From Puffinus mauretanicus (Eukaryota; Chordata; Aves; Procellariiformes; Procellariidae), in assembly GCA_023333565.1 (NCBI GenBank), contig JAJKFH010002438.1, forward strand, positions 1,054,001 through 1,118,000: DNA of 64,000 nt, given 5' to 3'. A model generated the notes under the pieces. The model was not told the DNA's origin. It ran no database searches and worked only from the letters and a program-made list of their open reading frames with translations. Position numbers and translations under genes: made by a program. Below, one piece after another: positions 13,001 to 22,191 of this stretch (positions within the stretch are counted from its first letter, which is position 1; every line of letters starts with the position of its first letter).

Positions 13001-16000
13001 TTGAAATTCCCTTTCCAATACCTTCTTAAAGTAGTGAGTATGCGGGAATGTGGTCTATATTGTGGGTTAATCCCCTGTACTCCTCTCTCCTGGAGGTGCT
13101 TGGCTTTATGTAAACTTCACAGACTGATTTTGGAGGAGTTGAGTACACATTTGGAAATTCTGTTTGGTTTTTTTTTAATTAGGCTAATGAGCCTTGTGCC
13201 TTTAAAGGTACTCATATCCTTTTCCATTTTGCTTCCTAAGAGACTTGTCTCTTTTTGCCTGCTGTTGTCTTCTGTGCTTTTTTGGTTTGTGCAGCCTAGT
13301 GAATATTGTCAGCCACAAATTCTTACTGTTTGTTAGATGAAATGCTCGAAAGATTTAAATTTTGAAATCAACATGTGACAGTAGGCAAATGCCAGAATGG
13401 AAGTTGTCTGCTCAATCTTAATTAACCCTGTTGTGACAGTCCTGGAAGGGTCTTTAATTGCATGCTCACATACTATGTTTCATCACAAAACCATATTTAA
13501 GACAGTAAGTAGTGGGTCAGATCCTGCCTCATGTAGGTGAAGTCATGTCCTTTCTTCAGGTTTACTTTCAGCTCTGTCTGCAACCCCCTGCCTTGTTCAT
13601 TATTCACCTTCCAGTTTGCTCACTGCCAAATGGGAAGAAACTGCACCTACGGGTCATGATGGCTACTTCTTGTTGATTAGCCACTAAATGGGAGGTGATA
13701 AATGAACTCTTTATCAGTGAGTCTTGTAGCTGCTCACTAACAGTGGAGGAATGTCCTGCTCCAAGTCCTTCTTGAAGCTCTGTTTCTGTAATTGCATATA
13801 TGTGTCTGTCCCCCTCACTTCCCGGTTCTCAGCCGTCGTGTTTTTTTTAAGCTCTGTACTTCTCTTCCTTTCTCTCTTTCTTTCTATTCATTTTCCCTTC
13901 GAGTTTTATCACTGTTCTTCCCCAGGGATGTTGTCTGCTACAGCTTTATGTTAAGTAACAGGAGCTGCTATCTTGATTGGGAAATTTCATGTTCATTTAC
14001 TGCTGCTACTGCTCTGTTCATAAACATTGTTACAAATGTGCTTATTTAACCCAGTTTTGTAGAGAGCTGGTTCTCAGCCTCATTGGAAGCTTGCTTCTCT
14101 CCCCGAGAGCTGTCAGGCCCAGTGCGCTCCTGCGTACTGGGTGACCTCAGTTCTGCGCACACGACGTGGGCCTGCAGCGGGTTGCGCTTACAGCCAGGCT
14201 CCCTGGTCCAGTCTGCAACCGAAACGGCAAGGGTTGTAAAGGTGATTACAGCAGAAAAGCTCGTGGGAACCTGAGAAGGCTGAGCTGAAAATAGTCCCAG
14301 TAAACTTTAGTTTTAATCAATATTAGACTGCCTTATCCAGTGCTTTCTTTCATCGCTCTATAGGTGAAGTCCATAGTCCTTGTTTCCCTCAGAGTTCAGC
14401 ATAAACATGAATCGTGTTAGGAAGGTGTGTTGTAAAATTGATTAATATTGTGCAATGAAACCTGATTCAGAGGAGACTGGAATATGTGGTGGTGGTGTAT
14501 CTGGCAATGCAAATGTCCTTTTGCTAAGTGTGCATGCACTGTATTCCTTCAGGCAAACGATGCCTATCTTCAGATGGCTATTGGAAATGCTCCCTGGCCT
14601 ATTGGTGTCACTATGGTTGGCATCCATGCTCGAACGGGTCGTGAAAAGATTTTCTCCAAGCATGTAGCCCACGTTCTCAACGATGAAACTCAAAGGAAGT
14701 ATATTCAGGTAACGTTAGCTTTGGAAATCGAACAGATCTGCTTTTGAAGTTAGGGGATCTTTGAGAAATACTGGTTTCATAGTGACAGGTGATGTGGTAA
14801 AAAGGTCCTAGAAATGGACAGTTGCCTTAGTTTGGGTCAACCATAACATCCATTTAATAGGTAGCTCATCCTGAAGGCTCTTAGTGCTGGGCTAATGGAT
14901 TTTTCTACGTCTTAACTATTGTCATCCTGTATGAATACCAAAGTAGCTGTGAAGACATGCTTTATTCTCCTGAGTTCCTTCACTGCTTAAGTCATGGTTT
15001 TAACATCATGTGTGGAATTTAATACGGTGGAATACAGTCCTTCTGACTATTTCTGCAACTAGATAAACGCATTCATTTTTCAAACATGTTTGTTTAACAG
15101 CATGGGCTCAAAATTCCAGGTTCAATTCCTCCTATGCATATTCATACTCATGTAATGAGCTTCCGTTGTTTGTGGAATTAATAACAGTGGTGTTTTTCTT
15201 CTCTGATGTTTCAGTGTAATGGGTGGACGGGTCTGAGGAAAGAAGTCTTCTCTCCTTGTATTGTTAAGTGTATTTGCCTCTTGCCAGTTTCAGTTTCATT
15301 GAGATAAAGACCTTCTGGCTTAACTCTGAAGCCTCCAGAGCAGCATCGTGGAGCTCAGAGCTTCTGCCTGCTGCGGCAGAAGGACTCCCATTGCTTTTCA
15401 ACTTCTGCAGATGTCTGCAAGCGGATTGCTTGTAAAATGCAACTTCTCCTTCTGCCTAGAGTCTCTTTGTATTGGGGCTACAAGTATAACCTTTGGTTTC
15501 TCTTCAACTGTAGTTTTTAATATCATAACCTGTGAAAATATCATTGTGAAGTCAGAGGAAGCTCCAGACACTTACAGAGCCAACAAATTAAATTTGACCA
15601 ATTCTTTTGTAAGGTGAAAATTGGCATGTGGATTACACATCTTCAGAGACAGGCTCCAGTTAGTGTAATACTTGCTTGGCAGTATTTAATGGATGAAATA
15701 GCTTATGTTAAACCTAACAGTTTTGTTGTTAGTCTGTGTTAAAAAAGGAGTTCGGACTCTGATGGAAGATTGTTGCGGGCCTGAACATGGCCATAATGCT
15801 TCTTCTCCAACTTTGGTGAATAATTGGCCATCTGTGTCCATCTGCCACTCTTCCAGCAGAAAGATCTCTTACTCCGTAGTGTTGCTTGGCCTCTCTTAGC
15901 ATGCCCTTTGGAAGATACAATGTATATGAATTCCTCAGTTTGTCCTTTATCTGCTTTTGGGGTTACATCTGTTGGTCAAGGAAATCTTCGTGTTCGTCTT

Positions 16001-17153
16001 CCCACTGTGGATTTCATATCTGTGCTTCTCAATTACACAAGTTACTGAAGTGCCAAGACAGAGTTGGCTTTAAACATTTACGTTCTCCGTGTTGGTTTTA
16101 AATACCAGGTCTTGTTTAGCTAGTCTGGTTCAAACTGGAGCGTGGAATATTATCTGTGCTTCCAGCAGTTACATGAAGCTAACGTGTTTCTGATTTACAA
16201 CGAACCTGGGATCATAACATCCCAAACAAGGAGTCATTATGGTGGTAGGACATGTTTTCCAGACTTGCCTGCATTGAAAAGGCCAAAGCATCCTCTGTTG
16301 AATCATTTTTCCCTTCAGTGAGGAGCCATCTTCTGTCGTGAGTGTCTAATGACAGGCACATGATTTGGCCGTCTTGGAATGCAATGTCACTGCTAAATTA
16401 CGTTACTGCCACAGCAGTTTTCTTTCTTGTTTGTTAGACTTTTATGCGTGACTTGAAAGAAAATAATCACAGGGTTTCTGTCACGTTGGTTTTTGGCAAT
16501 CAGTGCCTTGAGAGAACTGAAGAGAAAAGTCGACATTCTGCCTTTCTTCTTGATTACTTCTTCAGTTTGCCTCCACGGTGTAGGTCAGGTGTGGTGCTGC
16601 TATGGGGAGGAATGACACCTCTCCTCCAGAGAAATTGTGCGGTTCTTTTCATAGTTGTGCAGCTTGTGTTGGTGTCAGAAATTGTTTTTTTCTCTATAGA
16701 ATTACTTTTAATATTCAGGTTTCTTTTAAATATCTTTTATTGTGGTAGTATTGTTTTCTCCGTTGGTGGGGAAGAGGGATTAAAGCGTTACTGTGATCCT
16801 TCACTATGAATCTGTCACGAGGGACTGAATCTGTAGTCTCTTCGGTTATGCCACAGACTCCTCTAACATTGGAGATAACTTGGCACTTTGCAGGCAGAAA
16901 GGTTCATAAAACTTAAAAACTGGAAAAACAACCAAATAAAAAAAACCAACCCCAAAATAGCAGCAGTTTGTTTTGAATTCTTTTTGTTAAGCTTAAAAGT
17001 ACTATAGGCTGTTAAGTTTGTTTGACAGCTGCAGTTTTATTACAGAATTGTCCTTGTTTTGTTAATTCCTAGGGGCTGAAGAGGCTCATGACCATTTGCC
17101 AGAAGCACTTCCCAACAGACCCATCGAAATGTGTGGAGTACAATGCTTTATGA
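977..17153 (+). CDS. PRPF18: PRPF18, pre-mRNA-splicing factor 18 (split gene, exons 2-10; first coding exon outside window)
   Basis: Nine coding exons join in frame to give 320 codons and a TGA stop. They are 977-1054, 3959-4063, 6610-6723, 8447-8593, 10305-10373, 11471-11611, 12106-12177, 14553-14708 and 17073-17153. All begin and end in phase 0 and have GT-AG borders. The human protein has 342 residues; 22 missing N-terminal residues plus 320 gives exactly 342, so only exon 1 is absent. The protein is a nuclear factor for the second catalytic step of splicing, acting with SLU7 and the U5 snRNP. The small SFM motif shared with PRP4 spans the exon 3/4 junction. The helical Prp18 domain fills exons 7-10, and its most conserved loop is in exon 9. 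Recognition rests on near-identity to the vertebrate family as I recall it. There are no frameshifts or internal stops, so the gene looks intact. It converges on FRMD4A. Confidence 0.97.
1181..1207 (+). other. PRPF18: Candidate 27-nt in-frame microexon in PRPF18 intron
   Basis: Twenty-seven bases lie between a pyrimidine-biased acceptor ending TACATTAG and a good donor, GAG|GTATGA. They encode PVNEKPPGE with no stop. Phase 0 at both ends matches the flanking exons 2 and 3, so inclusion would add nine residues in a poorly conserved linker. The known human protein has no such insert, so this is either an unused look-alike or an optional exon. It is inferred from sequence only. Confidence 0.2.
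1433..1464 (+). repeat. 14-bp direct repeat pair
   Basis: CATTCGGATAACTT occurs at 1433-1446 and again at 1451-1464, separated by four bases. It looks like a small local duplication inside the intron. No function is suggested. Confidence 0.7.
3959..4063 (+). CDS. PRPF18: PRPF18 coding exon 3
   Basis: This exon has 105 bases and 35 codons, about residues 49-83. It encodes a Glu-rich linker ([10 protein letters not shown]) and then the conserved [18 protein letters not shown] that opens the SFM motif. The acceptor is unusual: three AGs follow each other (TAG|GTACAG|CAG), so starts at 3959, 3965 or 3968 would all stay in frame. The donor is GAG|GTAAAG. The 3959 start gives the length that matches the human protein. 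Confidence 0.95.
4064..6609 (+). other. PRPF18: PRPF18 intron 3, carrying a CR1 element
   Basis: A 2.5-kb intron with donor GTAAAG and acceptor TTCTTTTCAG. About one third of it (4311-5165) is an antisense CR1 retroposon. The remainder (5166-6609) is unique-looking AT-rich sequence in which I see no other element. Confidence 0.85.
4311..5165 (-). mobile_element. 5'-truncated CR1 non-LTR retrotransposon (LINE)
   Basis: The element lies antisense to PRPF18. Its 3' end is at the left (4311), where the 8-mer tail typical of CR1 reads ATAGAATCATAGGATC on the + strand. The - strand at 4609-5088 encodes 159 residues of the end of the CR1 reverse transcriptase, with [49 protein letters not shown] and [20 protein letters not shown]. 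The upstream catalytic F/YADD box is missing, so it is 5'-truncated, as most CR1 copies are. Near 4630 the frame shifts by an apparent 2-base insertion, and the family's C-terminal residues ([13 protein letters not shown]) continue in another frame at 4419-4607. It is dead and probably has no effect beyond lengthening the intron. Confidence 0.93.
6610..6723 (+). CDS. PRPF18: PRPF18 coding exon 4 (SFM motif)
   Basis: This exon has 114 bases and 38 codons, about residues 84-121. It holds the core of the SFM (splicing factor motif), [17 protein letters not shown] followed by [13 protein letters not shown], also found in PRP4. The acceptor is TTCTTTTCAG and the donor AAG|GTAAGA. Both phases are 0. 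The next best-conserved residues are VNK at the 3' end. Confidence 0.97.
6724..8446 (+). other. PRPF18: PRPF18 intron 4
   Basis: A 1.7-kb AT-rich intron, donor GTAAGA. It contains a pure A run of about 16 at 7435-7450. I see no coding or RNA gene. Confidence 0.85.
8447..8593 (+). CDS. PRPF18: PRPF18 coding exon 5
   Basis: This exon has 147 bases and 49 codons, about residues 122-170. It encodes [20 protein letters not shown], then an acidic stretch ([12 protein letters not shown]) and [14 protein letters not shown]. The acceptor is TTTTCCAG and the donor GAA|GTACGT. The acidic segment is the most divergent part compared with the mammalian sequence I recall. Phase 0 at both ends. Confidence 0.96.
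8594..10304 (+). other. PRPF18: PRPF18 intron 5
   Basis: A 1.7-kb AT-rich intron, donor GTACGT. It contains a T run at 9839-9852 and a short TGG run at 10240-10255. Small open frames on both strands (8757-9232) show no known domain. Confidence 0.85.
10305..10373 (+). CDS. PRPF18: PRPF18 coding exon 6
   Basis: This exon has 69 bases and 23 codons, about residues 171-193. It encodes [20 protein letters not shown] and FLK. It is the shortest of the visible exons and joins the acidic linker to the Prp18 domain. The acceptor is CTGTTCTAG and the donor AAG|GTAACA. Phase 0 at both ends. Confidence 0.95.
10374..11470 (+). other. PRPF18: PRPF18 intron 6
   Basis: A 1.1-kb intron, donor GTAACA, with a T/C-rich stretch at 11200-11410 before the acceptor. 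I see nothing else in it. Confidence 0.85.
11471..11611 (+). CDS. PRPF18: PRPF18 coding exon 7 (start of Prp18 domain)
   Basis: This exon has 141 bases and 47 codons, about residues 194-240. It begins [19 protein letters not shown] and ends with a basic [10 protein letters not shown]. These residues form the first helices of the Prp18 domain, which in yeast contacts Slu7. The acceptor is CTCATACAG and the donor AGG|GTGAAT. Phase 0 at both ends. Confidence 0.97.
11612..12105 (+). other. PRPF18: PRPF18 intron 7 with a MIR-like SINE remnant
   Basis: A short intron of 494 bases, donor GTGAAT. The part at about 11905-12040 resembles an ancient MIR SINE. The intron ends in a strong pyrimidine tract. 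Confidence 0.85.
11905..12040 (+). repeat. Ancient MIR-like SINE fragment
   Basis: The stretch runs in the order of the MIR core: a tract like 'GTGTAACCACTTAACCTCTC', then TTTCATCTAAATAATGAAGA, then GTGCTACACTTTGTATAAATG. This matches the order 'CACTTAACCTCTCTG ... CATCTGTAAAATG ...' of the consensus as I remember it. It is degenerate, so the assignment is tentative; an L2/L3-type LINE tail would look similar. Confidence 0.45.
12106..12177 (+). CDS. PRPF18: PRPF18 coding exon 8
   Basis: This exon has 72 bases and 24 codons, about residues 241-264. It encodes [20 protein letters not shown] and EYVK, a Prp18-domain helix. It follows a very strong pyrimidine tract (12072-12100) and TGTAG. The donor is AAG|GTATGT. 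Phase 0 at both ends. Confidence 0.96.
12178..14552 (+). other. PRPF18: PRPF18 intron 8
   Basis: A 2.4-kb intron, donor GTATGT. It is T-rich, with long pyrimidine stretches near 12.95-13.3 and 13.8-13.93 kb that create open frames (for example 12935-13336) of hydrophobic, low-information protein. A small GC-richer patch lies at 14.10-14.20 kb. I see no gene. Confidence 0.85.
14553..14708 (+). CDS. PRPF18: PRPF18 coding exon 9 (conserved Prp18 loop)
   Basis: This exon has 156 bases and 52 codons, about residues 265-316. It contains [20 protein letters not shown] and the following [14 protein letters not shown], the most conserved segment of the family. In yeast Prp18 this region is a loop needed for the second splicing step. 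The acceptor is ATTCCTTCAG and the donor CAG|GTAACG. Phase 0 at both ends. Confidence 0.97.
14709..17072 (+). other. PRPF18: PRPF18 intron 9
   Basis: A 2.4-kb intron, donor GTAACG, acceptor TTCCTAG. It contains several short open frames, none with a recognisable domain. I see no repeats or RNA genes. Confidence 0.85.
17073..17153 (+). CDS. PRPF18: PRPF18 last coding exon (10) and stop
   Basis: This exon has 26 codons plus TGA at 17151-17153, about residues 317-342. It encodes [20 protein letters not shown] and VEYNAL, the exact vertebrate C-terminus as I recall it. The acceptor is TTAATTCCTAG. The 3' UTR follows directly. Confidence 0.97.
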   Translation, partial: GLKRLMTICQKHFPTDPSKCVEYNAL

Positions 17154-18850
17154 GGCTCTGCGGTGTCCAAGGCGTGACTCATATTTTGATCTCCGAGACC
17201 CAGAGAGGATTGAAGAGACAGAGTTTGTGCTTTAACACCACCAGGAACCTAGGGTGGGCTTTGCGAAAAAGCGTAAAGCAGCGAATTTCTCTACAGCTTC
17301 CTTTTTACGAGCCCCATTTATTTAGATTTCTTTTTAAATCTATGCTTTTACGGTAACACATCCAATATACAGAAGAAGGGGGTTTTTTTGGAGGGTGTAT
17401 GACCAGGACAATGACCAGGGGACAATGAACATGACCTTTGTTTTTATTTCAATTTGTTATTCAGGGAACCATACAGACGGAACTGTTTCCCATATCTTAG
17501 AGCTTTAGGTAAGGCTCAGCCCTGCAAGGAGCATATGTGGAGTTTTTTGGCTGCTTTCCCATTGGAGACTGATGTGGGGAGATGATTAGAGTGAAGCAGT
17601 CAAATCTGAATCTTGGTTATTTCTGTAAATATGAAGACTTTAATGGCTAATCTTTCATGTGGTATTTATCAGGAGAAAAAAAAAGGTTTATATATTTCTC
17701 AGCTGAAAAATACAGCCAGTCTCGGTGCAAAGAGTTTTTGATCTTGAATACATCGGATTTGGCTTTTTTTTTTTTGGTAACGACATTTTTAATATAAACC
17801 TTCTGGGCTGGGGGGAAGTAATCTTATGGCTCTTGAGGCTTTCAAATCCCATTTTTATACATCTGGAGAAAATTTCAGTCTGCTGGGCATTGCAGAGAAA
17901 ATAATTAGGACCTCCCATGACCACGTACAGTATTTCTAGCAGCCACAAATCTTTACCATTGTGCATCTTGACCGGGAATGGCGAAGAAACTCACAGAAAT
18001 GATGATGTCTAATTCTGCATAAACAGTGAAATATTGAAACCTTTTTAGTGGTGCTGGTTTAAAATCTTAGGCTGAAATCATGTGCTTTTTTTAATTACAA
18101 CAATAGCAGTACCTCTGCAGCAGTATTAACGTGTCCTTCTCTTAAGGAGGCCTTTCTAGGACCTGCAGTGAAGCTCCAAACAAATTGATCATTGCAGTGG
18201 CTGCTAATAACTGCCACTGCCCACATTTGAGAGAACCCAGACCTCACATCTGCCTGGCCCCACAGATCCAGTAGAGCCAATACAGAGCCCGCTCCTCTGC
18301 CGCTGGAGAAGCCTTGTCGGTGGAGAGGGGAGGCTCTGGTCCTGGCTGCCCAGGCTTGGATTCAGGCAGGTATTTGCATCTGGTATCCTGCTACCCCTGC
18401 TGTGAGGCAGCAGGTTTTCTGGTACGTCTGGCACTCGCGGGCTGTGGACTTGTGAGGGTTTTGCTGCCGCAGCGGTAGGCCTGGCGCAATGTGGGCAGAA
18501 CCAATTCCTGAAGAAAGGTGTTAGTATTCAGTGTGTTGGTTTGTCTGGGTCCTCACCTCGACTGGAAGCATGGGGCAGGAACCAGTGCCCTATTCTGCAG
18601 GAGTTACCTGTCTCTCGTGGGTATTTACAGTGTCCCGTGGCACTGTGAGACGTGATGCTGGGGGATTTGTGCTGGCAGTGAGTTTGGAGGAGTATCTTGA
18701 GGAACTTCAGGTTCTTCTGGAGACTCTCTGTATTCTGAAGTGCCTCTTTGGACACAGGAGTTTTTCAGTCTGGAGTGTCTGACCCCGGAGAAAATGTCAA
18801 GAGCTTAAACAGTTTAGAAGTAATAAAAATGAGGCTGACGAGACCTAACT
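17154..18850 (+). other. PRPF18: PRPF18 3' UTR (proximal-site estimate)
   Basis: The region after the stop has no recognisable coding content. The first canonical AATAAA on this strand is at 18822-18827, which would give a 3' UTR of about 1.7 kb. A second at 20459-20464 would give about 3.3 kb. Which one is used cannot be told from sequence alone. Confidence 0.45.
18822..18827 (+). terminator. PRPF18: Candidate PRPF18 poly(A) signal, proximal
   Basis: AATAAA followed by AATGAGG. It is the first canonical hexamer after the stop. A clear GT/T-rich stretch (GGTGTCTGGTGATTTTTTTG) follows, but about 115 bases downstream, which is farther than usual. Confidence 0.35.
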
Positions 18851-21477
18851 GGCGCTTGGGGAGGGGCCTTCAGGGAATAGACGGGGATTTGTGGGGAGAA
18901 GCTGGGCAGATGTCAAGAGCGTGGAAGAGTTTCATTAACAGTGGTGTCTGGTGATTTTTTTGCAGTGCTCTTTGGAGGCATTATTACAACAGGAAACATT
19001 TATAACACCACAACTTTATTCCTCTCCCCACCCAGATGATTTCCTAAATCTTCATCCTGACCTTAGTTTTGAACTTTTCAAGTAATTGAGGGACATTATT
19101 GTCCCTCATTTAGAAGAGCTGTCATTTCCCTGCAAGTGCAGCAAGTGAGTAGTGACGGGATGGTTTAAGGAGCACTGTAACGTCTGCTTTAGAGGGAACT
19201 GGATTCCCTAGGGCATCTGTAATAGTAATAGACAGATTTTTCCCTCCTGCTCTAGGGCTAATTATTGAGGAGAGTTTTAATGGTACCTGAGCACCAGTTT
19301 GAACGGGGATGCGCCTCCTGTAGGGATGTGAATTTGGGGTTGGAATGTTTTAGTCTGATCAGGTTTTAAAGAATGTAATTTAAGCAATGTGTCTCCTTGC
19401 TGACAGTCCCTGAAATACAGCCGCCTTGCTTGAATGAATCCCATGACGGAAGAACTTTATCCCCTTGCAATTCGTGGAATGGCGCTGCACGGGGAACCGA
19501 GGAACTGAGAAGTACTTTCTCACGGCATATCTATGTAAGAGTTTCCAGCTGTCCTGCACGTGAGAGCCAGCTTCGGTCCTCGGGGGATCGCAAGGGGGGG
19601 ACACTGTTACGGCAGCTGCTTTTCATCATCGGTTGGAGGCTCTTTGCAGCTGGATGGCCCCAAATTACAGCTACCAGACCATGATCAAATAGTTAATAAT
19701 GCCTTTTAGCCAAAAAAAATGCAAAACCCACCCAAGTCTAGTTTAGGGACGAGTGGGTGTGGCGCAGCTGTCACACTGCTTGACAGTTTTTGTGGGGAGG
19801 GTATGTTTCAGTTTAGCGATTTCGACTTTTCCCTCTGGGCTTCTCCAGATGTTTATTTCTGATAATTCTTGCATTAGGCGGAAATAACTGCTCTAAATCC
19901 AAAGACTCGTAGCCTTAGCATGAAGTCATGCATTCACCGTAGCGATGTCTGGAGTGTTTTGGGGACTTTAGTGCTCCTGGTTGGTTGTTGCAGCCCCCCA
20001 CCCCTTCCCTAGCCCGGTGGAAGGGGCTGCGCGAGGTGGTGCGATACCCCGCGCCCTCACAATACATGATACCTGCTTATATCGGTGTTGTCATGCCCCA
20101 TGGTAGTTAAATGCCTTTAATTCCTTGCTTGCTGTTTGTCTGTGTTGCTGGAAAGGCTCTTGGGGTAGGTGTTTGCGGGATCAATTTATTTTGATTGAGG
20201 AACTGGGTTCCTCTCCGCCTAGCTGCCATATGATCTCCATTATAGATCCAGACTTGCCCAAAGAATGGACCTGGCTGAGATGTAAATGGCTTCCCTTCTC
20301 GGGGGGAGGAGAGCGTGCCGGCTCCCGGACCCGGGGGATGAGTACACGGCGCGGTGCCCTCCAAGAGGTATCGGATCTGGAGCAGGCTGTCGGGAAAGCC
20401 GCTCCTGATGCGCTGTAGGGCTTGAAGGGGTGCCTGCAGCAGCATCGGAGCCGCTGGCAATAAATCTGAGCTAAGTCCCAGAGTTAGGGGGATGTCTGAA
20501 AAATGTTGTCATTGCCGTTTTGTCCCATCCCAAACCCCTCTGGGGATTTACTACGCAAGATTGTGCCCCACGCAGCGATGCCAGGTGATGGTCGGGGTGG
20601 CCTCCTGGCTCGGGGTTGGTGCCACTGGTGGCTCCCTGTGGCGTGGGGGTGGATCGGGTGGATGACAGAAGAGATGCTTGGGTGGAAAGGAGCTCCCCGG
20701 ACAGTGGGAATAAATGGAAAGAATGGGAAGCAACTGCGCTGGGTGCGGACAGGTCCCGTGTGGAGAGCGTGTGGCTGTTTGAAATTGCTGCCCATTTTGG
20801 AAGGGGTGCTGGGCGGCCGCAGGGGTCACCGCTGCCCACGGAGGGGAAAAGTGGTGTCTAGCGGCACCCCGAGCCCCGCGCAGGGGCCGGGCAAGCCCCT
20901 CCTGAGCGAGAGCAGCATCTGTCGGGCGGGTTCTCGATGCTGCTGCCTCGGCAGCGGAGATTGAACCAGGCGTTTCTTCAGGTTAACCCAAGGAGCAGGC
21001 GGTGGGTGAGCGTCCGACGGACCTTGGCATTGCTGCAAACAGCCTTGTAGCTCCTTAGCACCCCATTTGTATAAGCGAACGTTAATTTTGGTTATTTCAA
21101 GTTAGGTGTGTTACAAGCAAGTATTATTTTCATGACTTTGTTTCCTACTGTGGTGGGACGTCAGTCACGCGGCTTCTTACTGCCCAAGTCACCTCCTGAG
21201 CGCCCCAGCGCTCGAGAGAACACGCGACGGGGCGAGCAGGGGCCTGCTGAGGGCAAGCGCTGAGTCCCAAGGGGTCTCTGAAGGACGGGCTTTTCAGGGG
21301 GAATGCCCAGCGTTTCCTGCCGTCGGGCCCCCTGACAGCAAACGAGTGGGTCCCTCCCGGAAACGCGGGCCAGCTGTGCGCACATCTGGACCCAGCATTT
21401 CGCAGAGGCGGCAGTGTGGTCGCCAGGGCGAGGATTCCCCAGGCGCTGTGCCCTCCTGAAAAGATCACTGCAAGGTT
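18851..21477. other. Convergent intergenic region, partly GC-rich
   Basis: This lies between the two gene ends and may include part of a longer PRPF18 3' UTR. From about 20.2 to 21.45 kb it is visibly GC-rich and produces many overlapping open frames on both strands (for example 20503-20964 on + and 20471-20839 on -). None has a recognisable domain, and frames on both strands at once is what GC-rich non-coding DNA gives. Confidence 0.6.
20459..20464 (+). terminator. PRPF18: Candidate PRPF18 poly(A) signal, distal
   Basis: AATAAA at 20459-20464, followed within about 60 bases by a T/G-containing stretch (GAAAAATGTTGTCATTGCC). It is the next canonical hexamer on this strand after 18822. Confidence 0.3.
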
Positions 21478-21492
21478 TCATTTTGAAAATGC

Positions 21493-21498
21493 TTTAAT
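21493..21498 (-). terminator. FRMD4A: Candidate FRMD4A poly(A) signal, distal
   Basis: TTTAAT on + is ATTAAA on -, in the context CTTATTAAAGCATTTTCAAA. Sequence to the right is AT-rich and UTR-like, and sequence to the left turns abruptly GC-rich, so this looks like the real mRNA end, with cleavage near 21478. The composition change is the main support. Confidence 0.5.
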
Positions 21499-22183
21499 AA
21501 GGAAGTGTTGACAACACCGTTTTGCAAAATGTAAAGGTAACTATACAAATTCTTAATACAAAAAGAATAAATTAAAAGCAGATCTTTTTTAATTCTGCAA
21601 CTTTTTCTACAACATACATATTTTTTCCTTGATTACAGTTGAACAGAATCCAGTAAAATCATTTTCCATGCTCTAAAGTCAATTTCAGGAGAGACCTAAT
21701 TTTTTTCTTCTTTTTTTTTTTCTTTTTTTAAACTAGAGAGTCCATTTTACACAACTTGTAATAAAACTATTGACATTAATATATATGTAAAACTTTACAT
21801 CTAGTTAACTAAGCAGTAACTGGTCATCTGATAGCACCTGAATGGGGATCGGCTATGCCTGAAACTAAAACTAATACAGAGTGAAAACAAATTGGACTGT
21901 TTCAACATTTTCAACACTCGACTGCATATAATATCATTTAAAAATAAACCCTGCCTCCCAGCGCGGCCCGGTGCGTGGGGCGTACACCCGGCTCCCGGCT
22001 AAACAGAGGGAGCGTCAGACATGTAGACTAAGAACGCAATTGTGGCTTTATGTCAGATGGAGCCTTGAAAAATAAAAAAGTAAAGGAGGGGTTAAGTTGG
22101 TAGTCAAGTGCTTGTATATAATAGCTATGTATATACCCCTCCGTGTTATACTTAAATATGTTAATCTCATATGATTAACATTT

Positions 22184-22191
22184 TATGTACA
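22184..22191 (-). promoter_or_regulatory. FRMD4A: Pumilio response element candidate
   Basis: The - strand reads TGTACATA, a perfect match to the PUM consensus TGTANATA, inside the AT-rich distal 3' UTR. It would be present only in the long UTR isoform. A single 8-mer can occur by chance. Confidence 0.35.

Noticed and set aside
12935..13336. 133-codon hydrophobic open frame in PRPF18 intron 8
   Set aside because: It arises from T-rich intron sequence, has no domain and no support for a start or splice sites.
20471..20964. Overlapping 92-153 codon open frames on both strands
   Set aside because: Many simultaneous frames on both strands are expected in GC-rich non-coding DNA; none has a recognisable domain.
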